Shown here piece by piece: positions 1 through 10,822 of a DNA stretch of 64,000 nucleotides. Numbering within the stretch: position 1 is the stretch's first letter; every line of letters begins with the position of its first letter. Origin of the DNA: Desertivirga xinjiangensis (GTDB lineage Bacteria; Bacteroidota; Bacteroidia; Sphingobacteriales; Sphingobacteriaceae); the NCBI RefSeq assembly GCF_024436435.1, contig NZ_JAFMZP010000003.1:620001-684000 (forward strand), read 5' to 3'. The notes beneath the pieces are model-generated. The model did no database searches. It saw nothing but the letters and a program-made list of their open reading frames with translations, and had not been told where the DNA came from. The position numbers were made by a program, and so were the translations under genes.

Positions 1-1
1 G

Positions 2-586
2 GTGCTAGCTTGTCCGGTTGGCGCCTATTTTTCCAAACCCTTAAAAGTGAAGATCGAAACAAAATATTCGCGTTCAAGTGAAGGAGGTTTCGGGTTTGCT
101 AAGGCTGCCGGTAATTACGCAGGATCTTTATATCCCGCACAGCAGGCTTTAAAAGAAGGTTTTGATCAGATTATCTGGACCGATGGGCGAGATCATTCCT
201 ATATCGAAGAACTTGGTGCTGCAAACGTAATGTTTATCATCGATGGAAAGTTGGTGACTCCTTCCACAAGAGACACCATTCTTAAAGGCATCACACGTGA
301 CACCATTTTAACCCTGGCTAATAAGTGGGGAATACCTGTCGACGAACGTCGTGTGTCTGTAGCTGAAATCCTTGAAGGCTTGAAAAATGGACAGGTTGCT
401 GAAGCTTTTGGCGTTGGAACTGCGGCAACGATTACTTCAATTGCATCGATTGGATACGAGGGAGAATTATATGAGTTGCCTGACCCTGCAACTGCAGGCT
501 TTTCAAGCAGAGCTTTAAAAACCTTGAACGAAATTCGTTACGGTCAGGCCCCGGACGAGTTTGAGTGGAACTATAAGATAGATTAA
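2..586 (+). CDS. ilvE: Branched-chain amino acid aminotransferase, 3' part
   Basis: C-terminal 194 residues of a class IV PLP-dependent aminotransferase; the frame is open at the left edge, so the true start lies outside the window. The enzyme transfers the amino group between glutamate and the keto acids of leucine, isoleucine and valine in the cytoplasm. Visible family marks are the EELGAANVMF block followed by a strand reading FIIDGKLVTP, the GITRDTIL helix that contacts cofactor phosphate, and the GTAATITSI loop near the C-terminus. These fit the IlvE group better than D-amino acid transaminase or 4-amino-4-deoxychorismate lyase. The catalytic lysine would lie in the missing N-terminal half. 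A hairpin terminator follows directly. Confidence 0.93.
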   Translation: MLACPVGAYFSKPLKVKIETKYSRSSEGGFGFAKAAGNYAGSLYPAQQALKEGFDQIIWTDGRDHSYIEELGAANVMFIIDGKLVTPSTRDTILKGITRDTILTLANKWGIPVDERRVSVAEILEGLKNGQVAEAFGVGTAATITSIASIGYEGELYELPDPATAGFSSRALKTLNEIRYGQAPDEFEWNYKID

Positions 587-593
587 TCAAAGG

Positions 594-626
594 AAAGGAC
601 TTCACAGGGATATTGAAGTCCTTTTT
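594..626 (+). terminator. Intrinsic terminator after ilvE
   Basis: Nine-base arms at 596-604 and 614-622 (AGGACTTCA / TGAAGTCCT) enclose a short loop and run into a T tract. It sits 8 bases after the ilvE stop and just beyond the stop of the convergent gene at 629, so it may serve both strands, though the T run is better on the plus strand. Confidence 0.85.
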
Positions 627-628
627 GT

Positions 629-2422
629 CTATTTCTTTAGATTTCTCCGCCTTCTTTCCTTTCTTGATTCTCTCCTTTTGTCACGGTATGGGCTTTCCTG
701 GCTGTTGCCCTGGAACTGTTCCTTCAGATTGCGCTCACGTTCAGGCGTAAGTCCTATCGTCTCCCGTAACCCCGAAAATAAACTTTGCCATATGGTACCA
801 AGAAAAGTAACTGAATCGGGGCGATAGTAGCTGATGTTACCCAGTCTGAGAGCCTCGCCTGTGGAGGGATTATCTTCTTTTATAAGAAGGTTATTCGCGA
901 CAATCGATTTGAGCATCTGTTTGCGAAGCACTTTCTGGGAATCAATCTTTAACAAACCGATGCTCAGGTTTTCATAGCCCATGGTTAACCTTCCGGATGA
1001 TTTGCGATAGTTCCCCTTTACATAGAATTTTGCACTGCTGATCCTTCCTGCATTTATTCTCAACATGGCCAATGGCCTGCTTAGCTGGTTGAAGTTTCTT
1101 GCATTCATTTCCGAGAGCTGACCTGAATATTTATATTCAGAAAAAGGTGATCTAAGGTCGAAGTTTATTGCAAAGTCTAATCTAGATTTCCCAAAGAGCA
1201 TAGCAGAAAAGCTTCCTTTAAGCCAATTGTTTTCATTGATTGTAATTGTATCGTTGGTGAAGTTTGAAAGCTTGGCATTAATGCCATTAAAGAATATCCT
1301 CCCCGTACGTGCGGTAACAGGACTGTATTCATGATAATGCAGTGAGGAATTCTGAATATTGACGGTGTCGATCAGAGTGTTTAACCTGATTCTTTTCAAA
1401 GCGAGCTGTGGAAAGTTAATGCCCCTGTCAAATTTTGGAGCCTCTTTCCGTTTATCAAGGAAGATTTTCATGTCCGCCTTAAGCAAACGTAAACTGGAGG
1501 CTCTAAGCTGGCGTTTATCGATAAGCCGTTTGATGTCGATGTTGCTAAGAATCGCTTCATGCAGGATCAGATTGTACATGGCCTTTCTCGCAGGCAGACG
1601 TTTTGAAAATTCCAGGTCGGCATATCGGGGTATCACTTGTAATCCCTTTACCTGTGCATATCGTCTTGATGAAGAGATCTGCAGGTCGTCAAACAAGACG
1701 CTGTACATCTTGTCCCTGCTCAAAAATTCGTGTTTCCTGATCTGTACAAATACTTCCTTCGTGAAATAGAACCGCGACTTGTCGTGTTGGCTAAGCGAAT
1801 CAATTAAAAGATCATCAATTCTGACAGAAAGATTTTTCACACCATCAATTTCCGGCTTTCCAAGGCTCCTGTCGTTATATTGGAAATCGACATTATCCAG
1901 TAATATTTCCTGAATTTTAATGGATTTCAAATATTTTGAGAGGCGCTGCCAGGCTGTTCGCTTATCTAAGGGTTCATTACTGTCGTCGCGTGGATTCTGA
2001 TAAGTAACCCGGACGACCGGATTGTCAATATGAAGGGTTCTTACATCCAGGTTCCGTTGAAAATATACTTTAAAAGGATGTATTCGTTTTAATGATAGTC
2101 TTTTAACCGCTACTGAATAAAGATGGGTAGGGTGAGTTCCCTTGCTTCTCATTTGACGATAAACTTTGTCGTTTGCAACGAAACGGATATTATCCAGGTG
2201 CACAGTACCTGCAAAGGGGTTTAAGTGTATGTCTGAAAAGCTTATTGTATACAGGCCATCTGTAGCTGTCATTATCGCTTCTTTTAAACGGGAAGCAACC
2301 AATGGTTCTATTTTGCGAGAATAATGCATCAGTCCTAAGAACACAGTAAACAGACTTAGCAATGAAGTACTGAGTATGATTTTGGATCTGAGGGATATTT
2401 TCTTTGCTTTTTTTGCAATCAT
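629..2422 (-). CDS. AsmA/DUF748-like envelope protein of unknown role
   Basis: 597 residues. One N-terminal membrane segment (about residues 14-32) follows a lysine-rich start, then a long, mainly beta-strand region without cysteine-rich or catalytic motifs, and a strongly basic, arginine-rich tail. Residues about 55-80 read like the opening strands of AsmA-like or DUF748 proteins (a phrase like ISFSDIHLNPFAGTVHLDNI). Such proteins are anchored in the inner membrane and extend into the periplasm; several relatives bridge the envelope for lipid transport. The assignment rests on architecture and a short sequence impression, so the precise function is unknown. It is convergent with ilvE and divergent from miaB. 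Confidence 0.6.
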   Translation of the reverse strand: MIAKKAKKISLRSKIILSTSLLSLFTVFLGLMHYSRKIEPLVASRLKEAIMTATDGLYTISFSDIHLNPFAGTVHLDNIRFVANDKVYRQMRSKGTHPTHLYSVAVKRLSLKRIHPFKVYFQRNLDVRTLHIDNPVVRVTYQNPRDDSNEPLDKRTAWQRLSKYLKSIKIQEILLDNVDFQYNDRSLGKPEIDGVKNLSVRIDDLLIDSLSQHDKSRFYFTKEVFVQIRKHEFLSRDKMYSVLFDDLQISSSRRYAQVKGLQVIPRYADLEFSKRLPARKAMYNLILHEAILSNIDIKRLIDKRQLRASSLRLLKADMKIFLDKRKEAPKFDRGINFPQLALKRIRLNTLIDTVNIQNSSLHYHEYSPVTARTGRIFFNGINAKLSNFTNDTITINENNWLKGSFSAMLFGKSRLDFAINFDLRSPFSEYKYSGQLSEMNARNFNQLSRPLAMLRINAGRISSAKFYVKGNYRKSSGRLTMGYENLSIGLLKIDSQKVLRKQMLKSIVANNLLIKEDNPSTGEALRLGNISYYRPDSVTFLGTIWQSLFSGLRETIGLTPERERNLKEQFQGNSQESPYRDKRRESRKERRRRNLKK

Positions 2423-2605
2423 TCAACCCGAAAATACAATACCATATGATAATCGCATAATAATTAAATAAAAACCTGCCAGACTATGGCTTAGAATCCA
2501 GATGAAAGGCCAGAGCAGTTTCTCCGCCGCCTTAACATAAATCAATTCACAAAAAATGAGTAAAATACATCAGCTGACAACATGTCATTTTTATGAAAAT
2601 GTTCG

Positions 2606-2613
2606 TACTTTTG
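2606..2613 (+). promoter_or_regulatory. Bacteroidota -7 element upstream of miaB
   Basis: TACTTTTG matches the TAnnTTTG -7 box of the Bacteroidota primary sigma factor. No clear TTTG is seen at the -33 position. It ends 18 bases before the miaB start, implying a very short leader. Confidence 0.45.
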
Positions 2614-2631
2614 AGGTCCAATTTCTAAAAG

Positions 2632-4038
2632 ATGTTTAATTCACATATAGGCGAGAAAGAGCACAATGAGGCGAGACAGGGAGAAGCATTGATGCTTGAG
2701 AATCCTTCTGATAAGAATAACGGGCGTAAGTTGTTCATTGAGAGTTATGGTTGTGCAATGAACTTTTCGGATAGTGAGATCGTAGCCTCAATCATGATGG
2801 ATATGGGGTTTGAAACCACCGCTGACTTTAAAGAGGCTGATGTGATTTTTATAAATACCTGTTCGATTCGGGAAAATGCAGAACAGCGTGTCCGAAACAG
2901 GCTGAAAGAGTTTAAGGGGGTAAAATCAAAGAACCCCGGTCTTGTAGTAGGAGTTTTGGGCTGTATGGCTGAAAGGTTAAAAGCTAAATTCCTTGAAGAG
3001 GAGAAGCTTGTTGATGTGGTTGTTGGCCCGGATGCCTATCGCGACCTGCCCAACCTGATCGACCTGGTTGACGAGGGGAATAAAGCCGTAAATGTTCTTC
3101 TGTCACGTGAGGAGACTTATGCAGATATCAATCCTGTAAGGTTAAACACTAACGGCATAAGTGCCTTTATTTCGATAATGCGTGGCTGTGATAACATGTG
3201 CTCATTTTGCGTAGTTCCTTTTACCCGGGGCAGAGAAAGAAGCCGCGATGCACATTCTATTGTGCAGGAAGCCAGTGATCTGTTTAACCAGGGTTATAGA
3301 GAGGTAACGTTATTGGGTCAAAATGTTGACTCCTATAAGTGGGAGGGGGGAGTGAATTTCGCTCAGCTGCTTGAAATGGTAGCTTTGGTAAGTCCGGCTC
3401 TTAGAGTGCGGTTTTCGACTTCTCACCCTAAAGATATTACAGATGAGGTGCTTCACACTATGGCCAGGCATGAGAATATCTGCAATTATATCCATTTGCC
3501 CGTACAGTCTGGTAATTCGAGAGTTCTTGAACTAATGAACCGCACCTATGATCGGGAATGGTACATTAACAGGATCGATGCAATTCGTAATATCATACCG
3601 GGTTGTGCTATATCTACAGACGTGATCACTGGATTCTGTACTGAAACTGAAGAGGAGCATCTCGAGACCTTGAGTATGATGGATTATGTGCAATACGACT
3701 TTGCATATATGTTTAAATACTCCGAGCGCCCGGGCACCCTTGCTGCTAAACGTTATGCAGATGATATTCCTGAAGAAGTTAAAAGCCGCAGGCTTACGGA
3801 GATTGTGGACCGGCAGCAGCAACATTCGCACATCAGGATGCTCGAGCAGATCGGCAAAGTACAGAAGGTGCTTATTGACGGTTTTTCAAAAAAATCAAAG
3901 AATGACTATGCTGGTCGTAACGATCAGAATGCAACTGTGATCTTCCCGGTTGATGAGAGGTACAAGCCTGGTCAGTACGTTAACGTTCTGGCTGAGAGAT
4001 GTACAACAGCTACGCTTATTGGAAAAATAGTTGATTGA
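2632..4038 (+). CDS. miaB: tRNA-2-methylthio-N6-dimethylallyladenosine synthase
   Basis: 468 residues, normal for MiaB. It adds a methylthio group to i6A37 of tRNAs that read UNN codons, using two 4Fe-4S clusters and S-adenosylmethionine. The N-terminal UPF0004 domain has its three cluster cysteines at C41, C77 and C111 (contexts [22 protein letters not shown]). The radical SAM cysteines C186, C190 and C193 form CxxxCxxC, and a C-terminal TRAM domain follows. The NTCSIREN context and the closing TRAM domain favour MiaB over MtaB or RimO. In-frame ATG codons at 2692 and 2695 are later alternatives; the first start is kept because the residues before the conserved domain look like those of other Bacteroidota MiaB proteins. 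Confidence 0.95.
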   Translation: MFNSHIGEKEHNEARQGEALMLENPSDKNNGRKLFIESYGCAMNFSDSEIVASIMMDMGFETTADFKEADVIFINTCSIRENAEQRVRNRLKEFKGVKSKNPGLVVGVLGCMAERLKAKFLEEEKLVDVVVGPDAYRDLPNLIDLVDEGNKAVNVLLSREETYADINPVRLNTNGISAFISIMRGCDNMCSFCVVPFTRGRERSRDAHSIVQEASDLFNQGYREVTLLGQNVDSYKWEGGVNFAQLLEMVALVSPALRVRFSTSHPKDITDEVLHTMARHENICNYIHLPVQSGNSRVLELMNRTYDREWYINRIDAIRNIIPGCAISTDVITGFCTETEEEHLETLSMMDYVQYDFAYMFKYSERPGTLAAKRYADDIPEEVKSRRLTEIVDRQQQHSHIRMLEQIGKVQKVLIDGFSKKSKNDYAGRNDQNATVIFPVDERYKPGQYVNVLAERCTTATLIGKIVD

Positions 4039-4117
4039 GAGGTTAATGTGGTTTGACATTTTATTGGGGTAACAAAAAAGGCTGCCCTGATTCTAACTCT
4101 TAATTTAAAAACACAAC

Positions 4118-5359
4118 ATGGATATCCAGGATATAAAAAATCGTTTTGGTATTATAGGAAATTCCCCTCTTTTGAACCGAGCTATTGATGTTGCAAGGCA
4201 AGTGGCTCCTACCGATATCTCGGTGTTGATCACCGGGGAGAGTGGAAGTGGCAAGGAAGTGTTCTCTCATATAATACATACACTGAGTGCCCGTAAGCAC
4301 GGACCTTTTATTGCGGTCAATTGTGGGGCCATACCAGATGGAACCATTGATTCTGAGTTATTTGGTCATGAAAAAGGTTCCTTTACCGGAGCTCATGAAG
4401 CGCGGAAAGGATACTTTGAAGTAGTAAATGGCGGAACTATTTTTCTGGATGAGGTTGCTGAGCTCCCTTTAGGAACGCAGGCCCGCCTTTTGAGGGTGCT
4501 TGAGTCGGGCGAATACTTGCGTGTAGGTTCCTCAAAGGTTCAGAAAACGGATGTAAGGGTAATAGCAGCAACAAATGTTGATGTTTACGACGCTGTGAAA
4601 AATGGCAAGTTCAGGGAAGATCTCTATTACAGGCTTAATACGGTGCCGCTTAAGATACCTCCCTTGCGCGAACGCAAGGAAGATGTTCATCTGTTGTTTC
4701 GGAAATTTATAGCCGATTTTACAAATAAATATCGCAGTCCTTCTGTGCAGCTAGATGCGGATGCACAGCATGTGCTTATGAACTACAGCTGGCCGGGTAA
4801 TGTACGGCAGCTAAAAAATATTGCTGAGCAGATTGCGGTTTTAGAAAAAGAACGGAATCTTAGTGCTCACCACCTTCAGGCCTATATTCCGCAAGAAACA
4901 AATCCGGGTAATTTACCCATGCGTATCAATCAGGATAAGAAAGAGGATTTTTCTGAACGAGATATTCTTTATAAGGTTCTCTTCGATATGAAGCGGGACA
5001 TGCTGGAATTAAAAAAACTTGTTGCTGAAATAATTAAAAGTGGTGGCAGTACAGCAGCACTTTCCAATCCTAACCTTGTTCAGCAACTTTATCAGGATGC
5101 CGATCCGTATGCTGATGATCCTGCTCCACAGCCAAATACGCTTACAATCCACCACCCCGACCACTCGCCCAAAACCGACTACGATTTTTCACATCATGCA
5201 GAGGAAGTAGAGGAGTCTTTGTCGTTAATAGACAAAGAGTCGGATCTTATAAAAAAAGCATTGAAAAAACACAAAGGAAAGCGTAAACTGGCGGCGCAGG
5301 AATTGGGGATCTCCGAACGTACTTTATATCGTAAAATAAAAGAATTAAACCTGAGTTAG
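4118..5359 (+). CDS. Sigma-54-interacting AAA+ transcription activator without receiver domain
   Basis: 413 residues. The AAA+ domain starts almost at the N-terminus: Walker A GESGSGKE at 40-47, the sigma-54 contact loop GSFTGA at 87-92, Walker B ending in FLDE near 109-112, and the sensor motif region with FREDLYYRLN. A variable linker (about 265-365) precedes a Fis-type helix-turn-helix (about 370-413). No response-regulator receiver, GAF or PAS domain is present, so activity cannot be controlled by phosphorylation of an N-terminal receiver. It lies 6 bases upstream of lptE and probably shares its transcript. Such an activator next to lptE and secG is a recurrent arrangement in this group as far as I recall; its target promoters are not visible here. 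Confidence 0.88.
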   Translation: MDIQDIKNRFGIIGNSPLLNRAIDVARQVAPTDISVLITGESGSGKEVFSHIIHTLSARKHGPFIAVNCGAIPDGTIDSELFGHEKGSFTGAHEARKGYFEVVNGGTIFLDEVAELPLGTQARLLRVLESGEYLRVGSSKVQKTDVRVIAATNVDVYDAVKNGKFREDLYYRLNTVPLKIPPLRERKEDVHLLFRKFIADFTNKYRSPSVQLDADAQHVLMNYSWPGNVRQLKNIAEQIAVLEKERNLSAHHLQAYIPQETNPGNLPMRINQDKKEDFSERDILYKVLFDMKRDMLELKKLVAEIIKSGGSTAALSNPNLVQQLYQDADPYADDPAPQPNTLTIHHPDHSPKTDYDFSHHAEEVEESLSLIDKESDLIKKALKKHKGKRKLAAQELGISERTLYRKIKELNLS

Positions 5360-5365
5360 TACTGT

Positions 5366-5875
5366 ATGATAAAGATATCAAAGAAGTTTTTTTGGGTTAT
5401 TTTACCCCTCACTCTATTTTGTCAGTCATGTTGGTTATATAGTTTCTCGGGGGCCTCTATACCGGCAAATATGAAAACGGTAAATGTGGTGTTTTTTGAA
5501 AATAATGCACCTATAGTAATTCCTAACCTTAGCCAGCAGTTTACCGAAGCTTTAAAGAACCGGATCAGGAACCAGTCATCTTTGAACGTTGTAAGGAACG
5601 AAGGAGATGCTATATTTGAGGGCCGTATTACAGATTATAATTTCAAGCCCGTGGCGATCACTGCCAATGAAAGTGCAGAACGTACAAGGCTTACAATTAC
5701 TGTAAGTGTTAAATACACCAATAACCTGGTTCCTGAAATGAGCTTTGAACAATCTTTTTCGCGATTCAGAGAGTTTGCGGGCAGTAACATAGCCTCTCAG
5801 GAGCAATCTTTAATTCAGGAAATCAACAGAGAACTTACAGAAGATATTTTTAACAGGGCTTTTGCCAACTGGTAA
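5366..5875 (+). CDS. lptE: LPS-assembly lipoprotein LptE-like
   Basis: 169 residues. An N-terminal hydrophobic signal ends at cysteines C19/C22, consistent with a lipoprotein although the lipobox is not canonical. The body (YSFSGASIPANMKTVNV onward) matches the LptE family: a short compact domain that starts with strands, contains a helix with NLSQQFTEALKNRI, and ends with a helix carrying EDIFNRAFANW. LptE plugs the LptD barrel in the outer membrane and helps insert lipopolysaccharide. Length is typical. It is followed by a TPR-like gene after 24 bases and then secG, forming an envelope-biogenesis cluster. Confidence 0.83.
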   Translation: MIKISKKFFWVILPLTLFCQSCWLYSFSGASIPANMKTVNVVFFENNAPIVIPNLSQQFTEALKNRIRNQSSLNVVRNEGDAIFEGRITDYNFKPVAITANESAERTRLTITVSVKYTNNLVPEMSFEQSFSRFREFAGSNIASQEQSLIQEINRELTEDIFNRAFANW

Positions 5876-5899
5876 TTTACTTCTTCAAACAATAAAGCA

Positions 5900-7123
5900 G
5901 TGGTCGAACCAGGAATAATAAATGAAAGGGAGTTTGTAAGGCTCCTCTCTAATCAGGAAAGCTATTCGCAAGATGATTTACAGACATTAGAGCGTTTGCT
6001 TGAACGATATCCCTTTTGTCAGGCTTTTCACTACGCCTACTCTTCGGCTCTGAAGCAGCTAAACTCCGAAAAATTCGGAAGCTATCTGCCAAAAGCTGCT
6101 GTATATAGTCCCTCCAGGGATATTCTTTTTCGATATATAGAGCACCCAGAGATTGTCAGGCAGATGCTTTACGAGAGGAAGAATGAAGATGTTGAAATAG
6201 AGGTTGATATCCAGACTGATATGTCTGTTGAATGGAAGCTTTTAGAAGTGGAAGAAGAGGAAGTATTTGAAGAAATATCTGAGATGCCTTCCGTTGAGCA
6301 CAAAGACGTTGCTGAAGGGGCAAGTCTCAACTTCACTGATGAAATCGAAACAGTTATTCCTGAGTTTGAATCACCCGGTTTTAATCCCCCGGAGCATGTT
6401 GTGCTTGAGGATCAAAAGGAAAAATTTTCCCTACCTGAACCGGACGATACTGTTAAAGGGGAAACTCCGGAAGAAAGGCTTATCGTTGAAAGTGTTGCGG
6501 CAACAGACTATTTCATCTTTGACAAATCAGCAGTTGATCCTTTGCAGACAGAGCATAAAGAAGAGCCTGTTTCATTCAAACTGCTGCAGCATGCACATGA
6601 AAACGAAGAACTATCAAAGTACCATGACGAAACGCTGCCTTTCACGTTTTTATGGTGGCTTCATAAAACCCGCAAGCTACACGATGTTAACTATCAGCCC
6701 TATGCTGTCAGTAAGCCATATTTCAGGCCGGTAGTGCCCGAAGAAGCTGATTTAAACCAGCAGATAATTGAAAACATATTTCACCATCAGCCTGAACTAA
6801 ATACATTTCCGGAGGTTTTGGCAGAAGGTTTGGGCACAGGTTCTTCCATCAAAAAAAAGGAAGATGACTTAATAGAACGCTTTATTAAAGAAGAACCTCA
6901 AATCAAACCTCCTTTGGCTAATATGCTGGATACAGAGAACAAGGCCCGGAAGAGTTCAGAAGATAATCTTGACCTTGTGTCAGAAACTCTGGCTAAAATT
7001 TACATCGATCAGATGCTTTATCATAAGGCTGTTGATACCTACAAAAAATTAAGTTTGAAATTTCCGGAAAAAAGAACTTACTTTGCCGCTCAAATTTCAG
7101 ATTTAGAAAAGAGAATCAATTAA
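5900..7123 (+). CDS. Conserved Bacteroidota protein, TPR-like, unknown function
   Basis: 407 residues from a GTG start. The N-terminal about 75 residues form helices (INEREFVRLLSNQ..., RLLERYPFCQAFHYAYSSAL) and the last about 50 residues (AKIYIDQMLYHKAVDTYKKL, KFPEKRTYFAAQI) read like one tetratricopeptide helix pair. The middle is acidic, rich in glutamate and probably disordered. There is no signal peptide or membrane segment, so it is likely cytoplasmic. The position between lptE and secG suggests a link with envelope assembly or secretion, but no catalytic motif is visible and I do not assign a function. Confidence 0.6.
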   Translation: MVEPGIINEREFVRLLSNQESYSQDDLQTLERLLERYPFCQAFHYAYSSALKQLNSEKFGSYLPKAAVYSPSRDILFRYIEHPEIVRQMLYERKNEDVEIEVDIQTDMSVEWKLLEVEEEEVFEEISEMPSVEHKDVAEGASLNFTDEIETVIPEFESPGFNPPEHVVLEDQKEKFSLPEPDDTVKGETPEERLIVESVAATDYFIFDKSAVDPLQTEHKEEPVSFKLLQHAHENEELSKYHDETLPFTFLWWLHKTRKLHDVNYQPYAVSKPYFRPVVPEEADLNQQIIENIFHHQPELNTFPEVLAEGLGTGSSIKKKEDDLIERFIKEEPQIKPPLANMLDTENKARKSSEDNLDLVSETLAKIYIDQMLYHKAVDTYKKLSLKFPEKRTYFAAQISDLEKRIN

Positions 7124-7137
7124 TTAAAGAAGATAAT

Positions 7138-7473
7138 ATGTTTTACTTCCTTGTCATCGTAGCCATCGTTATTTGTGTGCTGTTAGCGCTACTTATTTTA
7201 ATTCAGGAACCGAAGGGTGGCGGTCTTACTTCAGGATTTGCAGGTTCTAATAATATCATGGGTGTACAACGTACAGGTGATTTTTTGGAAAAGGGAACGT
7301 GGGTATTAATTATATCATTAATGGTAGTTGTATTATTAATCAACGTTGCGGTTCCAAAAGGAGGTGTGGCAGGATCAGGAGAAGATCTTCAGAACCAGAT
7401 CAACAAGCCTGTTCCTTCAGCAGCGCCTATAAGTCCAGCATTGCCAAAAGCAACGGATACTACTAAGAAATAA
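7138..7473 (+). CDS. secG: Preprotein translocase subunit SecG
   Basis: 111 residues with two membrane helices (about 1-23 and 54-71) joined by the conserved cytoplasmic loop containing IQEPKGGGLTSGF and a GxxR/GDFLEK-type segment. SecG is the small non-essential subunit of the SecYEG channel and assists SecA-driven translocation. The C-terminal extension rich in P, A and K is common in Bacteroidota. It lies 14 bases after the TPR-like gene and is last in the cluster, with a terminator behind it. secA lies about 3.3 kb downstream as a separate unit. Confidence 0.93.
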   Translation: MFYFLVIVAIVICVLLALLILIQEPKGGGLTSGFAGSNNIMGVQRTGDFLEKGTWVLIISLMVVVLLINVAVPKGGVAGSGEDLQNQINKPVPSAAPISPALPKATDTTKK

Positions 7474-7493
7474 GTTATTATACCTTATAAACC

Positions 7494-7523
7494 TAAAGGC
7501 TTCCAAACATGGAAGCCTTTTTT
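7494..7523 (+). terminator. Intrinsic terminator after secG
   Basis: The arms AAGGCTTCC and GGAAGCCTT flank a six-base loop and are followed by a run of T. It closes the transcript that contains lptE and secG. Confidence 0.88.
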
Positions 7524-7591
7524 CGTTTGATTTAATTTTTATTACTGCTGGCCCATGCGTGCCTCTTGCTAGCCCTGTTCAAAGTAAATCC

Positions 7592-7626
7592 CTGACACTA
7601 CACTGACAGGCTGACATTTCAGTGTT
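7592..7626 (+). promoter_or_regulatory. Possible operator upstream of groES
   Basis: Three CTGACA hexamers start at 7592, 7603 and 7611, and a perfect 7-bp inverted repeat, ACACTGA at 7600-7606 and TCAGTGT at 7619-7625, surrounds the last. The site is not the CIRCE element bound by HrcA. A weak promoter (TTTG at 7663-7666, then TATGCCTG at 7685-7692) lies downstream. Function as a heat-shock control site is inferred. Confidence 0.35.
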
Positions 7627-7751
7627 AAAGCTTTGTTAAAAGGAAGATAGCAATAATGAAAATTTGACAAGTTTTGCAGCAAAATATGCCTGACTCTGGC
7701 TTTGGCATAAAAAGTGACTATGAGGGACAGAAACAAATTACATATTAAACT

Positions 7752-8027
7752 ATGGCATTAAATATTAAACCTATCGCAGACAGAGTAGTAGTTGAAGCTG
7801 CTCCTGCAGAAGAAAAAACAGCATCAGGAATCTATATCCCGGACACAGCTAAAGAAAAACCTCAGAGAGGTACCGTAGTGGCAGTTGGTGATGGAAAAAA
7901 AGATGAGCCTTTAACTGTTAAAGTAGGTGACGAGGTTTTATATGGTAAATATGCAGGTACAGAAATTACCTATGAAGGTAAGGAGTACTTAATTATGCGG
8001 GAATCTGATATCTACGCTGTTCTTTAG
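7752..8027 (+). CDS. groES: Co-chaperonin GroES
   Basis: 91 residues, slightly shorter than the usual 94-97. It is the heptameric lid of the GroEL folding chamber. The mobile loop that contacts GroEL is at about 20-35 ([14 protein letters not shown]), and the roof loop ([17 protein letters not shown]) is near 56-71. The gene is first in the groES-groEL pair, with 132 bases between them. Its start is preceded by a 278-base region that holds the secG terminator and a likely promoter. Confidence 0.97.
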   Translation: MALNIKPIADRVVVEAAPAEEKTASGIYIPDTAKEKPQRGTVVAVGDGKKDEPLTVKVGDEVLYGKYAGTEITYEGKEYLIMRESDIYAVL

Positions 8028-8144
8028 ACAATATCAGACCGACAAAGAAAGTATCTGCGTCGAAAATAGAAGCAGGAATTATTAAGAAAAAAAGAAACGA
8101 GCGGGAATGGCTGACCATAGTAAAGCAGCGAGACCTCAATCTAA

Positions 8145-9797
<1,653 letters not shown>

Positions 9798-9820
9798 TAT
9801 CATTATCATCAGATTATATT

Positions 9821-9853
9821 AAACCCCGGAGTGAAAACTTCGGGGTTTTTTTA
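9821..9853 (+). terminator. Intrinsic terminator after groEL
   Basis: The arms AACCCCG at 9822-9828 and CGGGGTT at 9841-9847 enclose a short loop and are followed by seven T residues in total. Confidence 0.9.
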
Positions 9854-9892
9854 TTGGGAAAAAACTACAAATTTGCCGGTTAAATTTTACAA

Positions 9893-10681
9893 ATGGACTG
9901 GGATAAATTTTACGACAAAGCTTACGATTTTATATTATTTAATGGGCCTAAATTTTTAACTGCGACTATACTGTTTTTTGCCGGCCTATGGTTGATTAAA
10001 TTCGTCAAAAGAGTATTAATATCGGGAATGCAAAAGCGCGAACTCGACCCCTCGCTTCAGCCTTTCCTTCAAAGTATCATCATCATTTCTCTTCAGATAT
10101 TCCTGGTTATAGGGGTAATGCAGATCATAGGTTTACAACTTACCATTTTTACTACAGTTATTGGAGCATTTGGTGTAGCCGCTGGTTTGGCCTTATCTGG
10201 TACCCTTCAAAATTTTGCAAGCGGAGTACTTATCCTGATATTAAAACCGTTCAGAGTTGGAGACAATATCATTGCGCAGGGACAGGAAGGAGCCGTAAGC
10301 TCCATTCAGATTTTTTATACAGTGGTAACCACTTTTGACAATAAAACGGTGATTATACCCAATAGTAAGCTTTCGAACGAAATTATTATTAATACCAGCA
10401 GAGAAGGAAAACGCCGGCTGGACATACTTTTGAAGGTAACCTACGCTACCGATTTCAATGAGGTAAAGCCTATTATTGAGGAATCCATTAAAAACTCTGC
10501 TAACATCCTGTCATCTCCGAGTCCAAGAATAGGCGTTTCGGTTCTTGAGCCGGATGGTTACAAGATTGTTGTAAATATCTGGGTTGCCCCGAGTGTATTT
10601 TCAGACACGAAGCTCAATTTTCAACAAAAGCTGATCGAAGACTTGAAAGCCAGGGATATAAAACTGCCTGGTATGCCATAA
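9893..10681 (+). CDS. Small-conductance mechanosensitive channel, MscS family
   Basis: 262 residues, near the length of E. coli MscS. Three membrane helices are seen (about 15-35, 58-80, 86-115). The third is the pore helix, rich in glycine and alanine (GAFGVAAGLALSGTLQNFA), followed by the conserved LILKPFRVGDNI start of the cytoplasmic beta domain and the PNSKLSNEIIIN segment. It opens under membrane tension and releases solutes during osmotic downshock. It stands alone between the groEL terminator and secA. Confidence 0.92.
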   Translation: MDWDKFYDKAYDFILFNGPKFLTATILFFAGLWLIKFVKRVLISGMQKRELDPSLQPFLQSIIIISLQIFLVIGVMQIIGLQLTIFTTVIGAFGVAAGLALSGTLQNFASGVLILILKPFRVGDNIIAQGQEGAVSSIQIFYTVVTTFDNKTVIIPNSKLSNEIIINTSREGKRRLDILLKVTYATDFNEVKPIIEESIKNSANILSSPSPRIGVSVLEPDGYKIVVNIWVAPSVFSDTKLNFQQKLIEDLKARDIKLPGMP

Positions 10682-10740
10682 GGATATCTGTGGATTTTTT
10701 ATTTTCTGGGGATTACCTGAATATAATTGATTAAATAATC

Positions 10741-10748
10741 TAATTTTG
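10741..10748 (+). promoter_or_regulatory. Bacteroidota -7 element upstream of secA
   Basis: TAATTTTG is a full match to TAnnTTTG. A -33 TTTG is not seen at the right spacing. The predicted transcript would begin near 10755, about 70 bases before the preferred secA start. Confidence 0.4.
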
Positions 10749-10822
10749 CTGATTCATGACAATGTGGCTTCTCATAAACGATGGCTTAATTGTTGAAGAA
10801 TAAGGATTTTTACAAAAATATC

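Noticed and set aside
1359-1769. 136-codon plus-strand frame inside the AsmA-like gene
   Set aside because: It is the antisense shadow of a better supported long gene and has no start context or homologous pattern.
7540-7751. Search for a CIRCE element before groES
   Set aside because: No TTAGCACTC-N9-GAGTGCTAA match is present; only the different dyad listed among the features is seen.
10790-10822. TTG start giving an 11-residue longer SecA
   Set aside because: The ATG at 10823 gives the conserved N-terminus, and the extra residues have no counterpart in typical SecA proteins.
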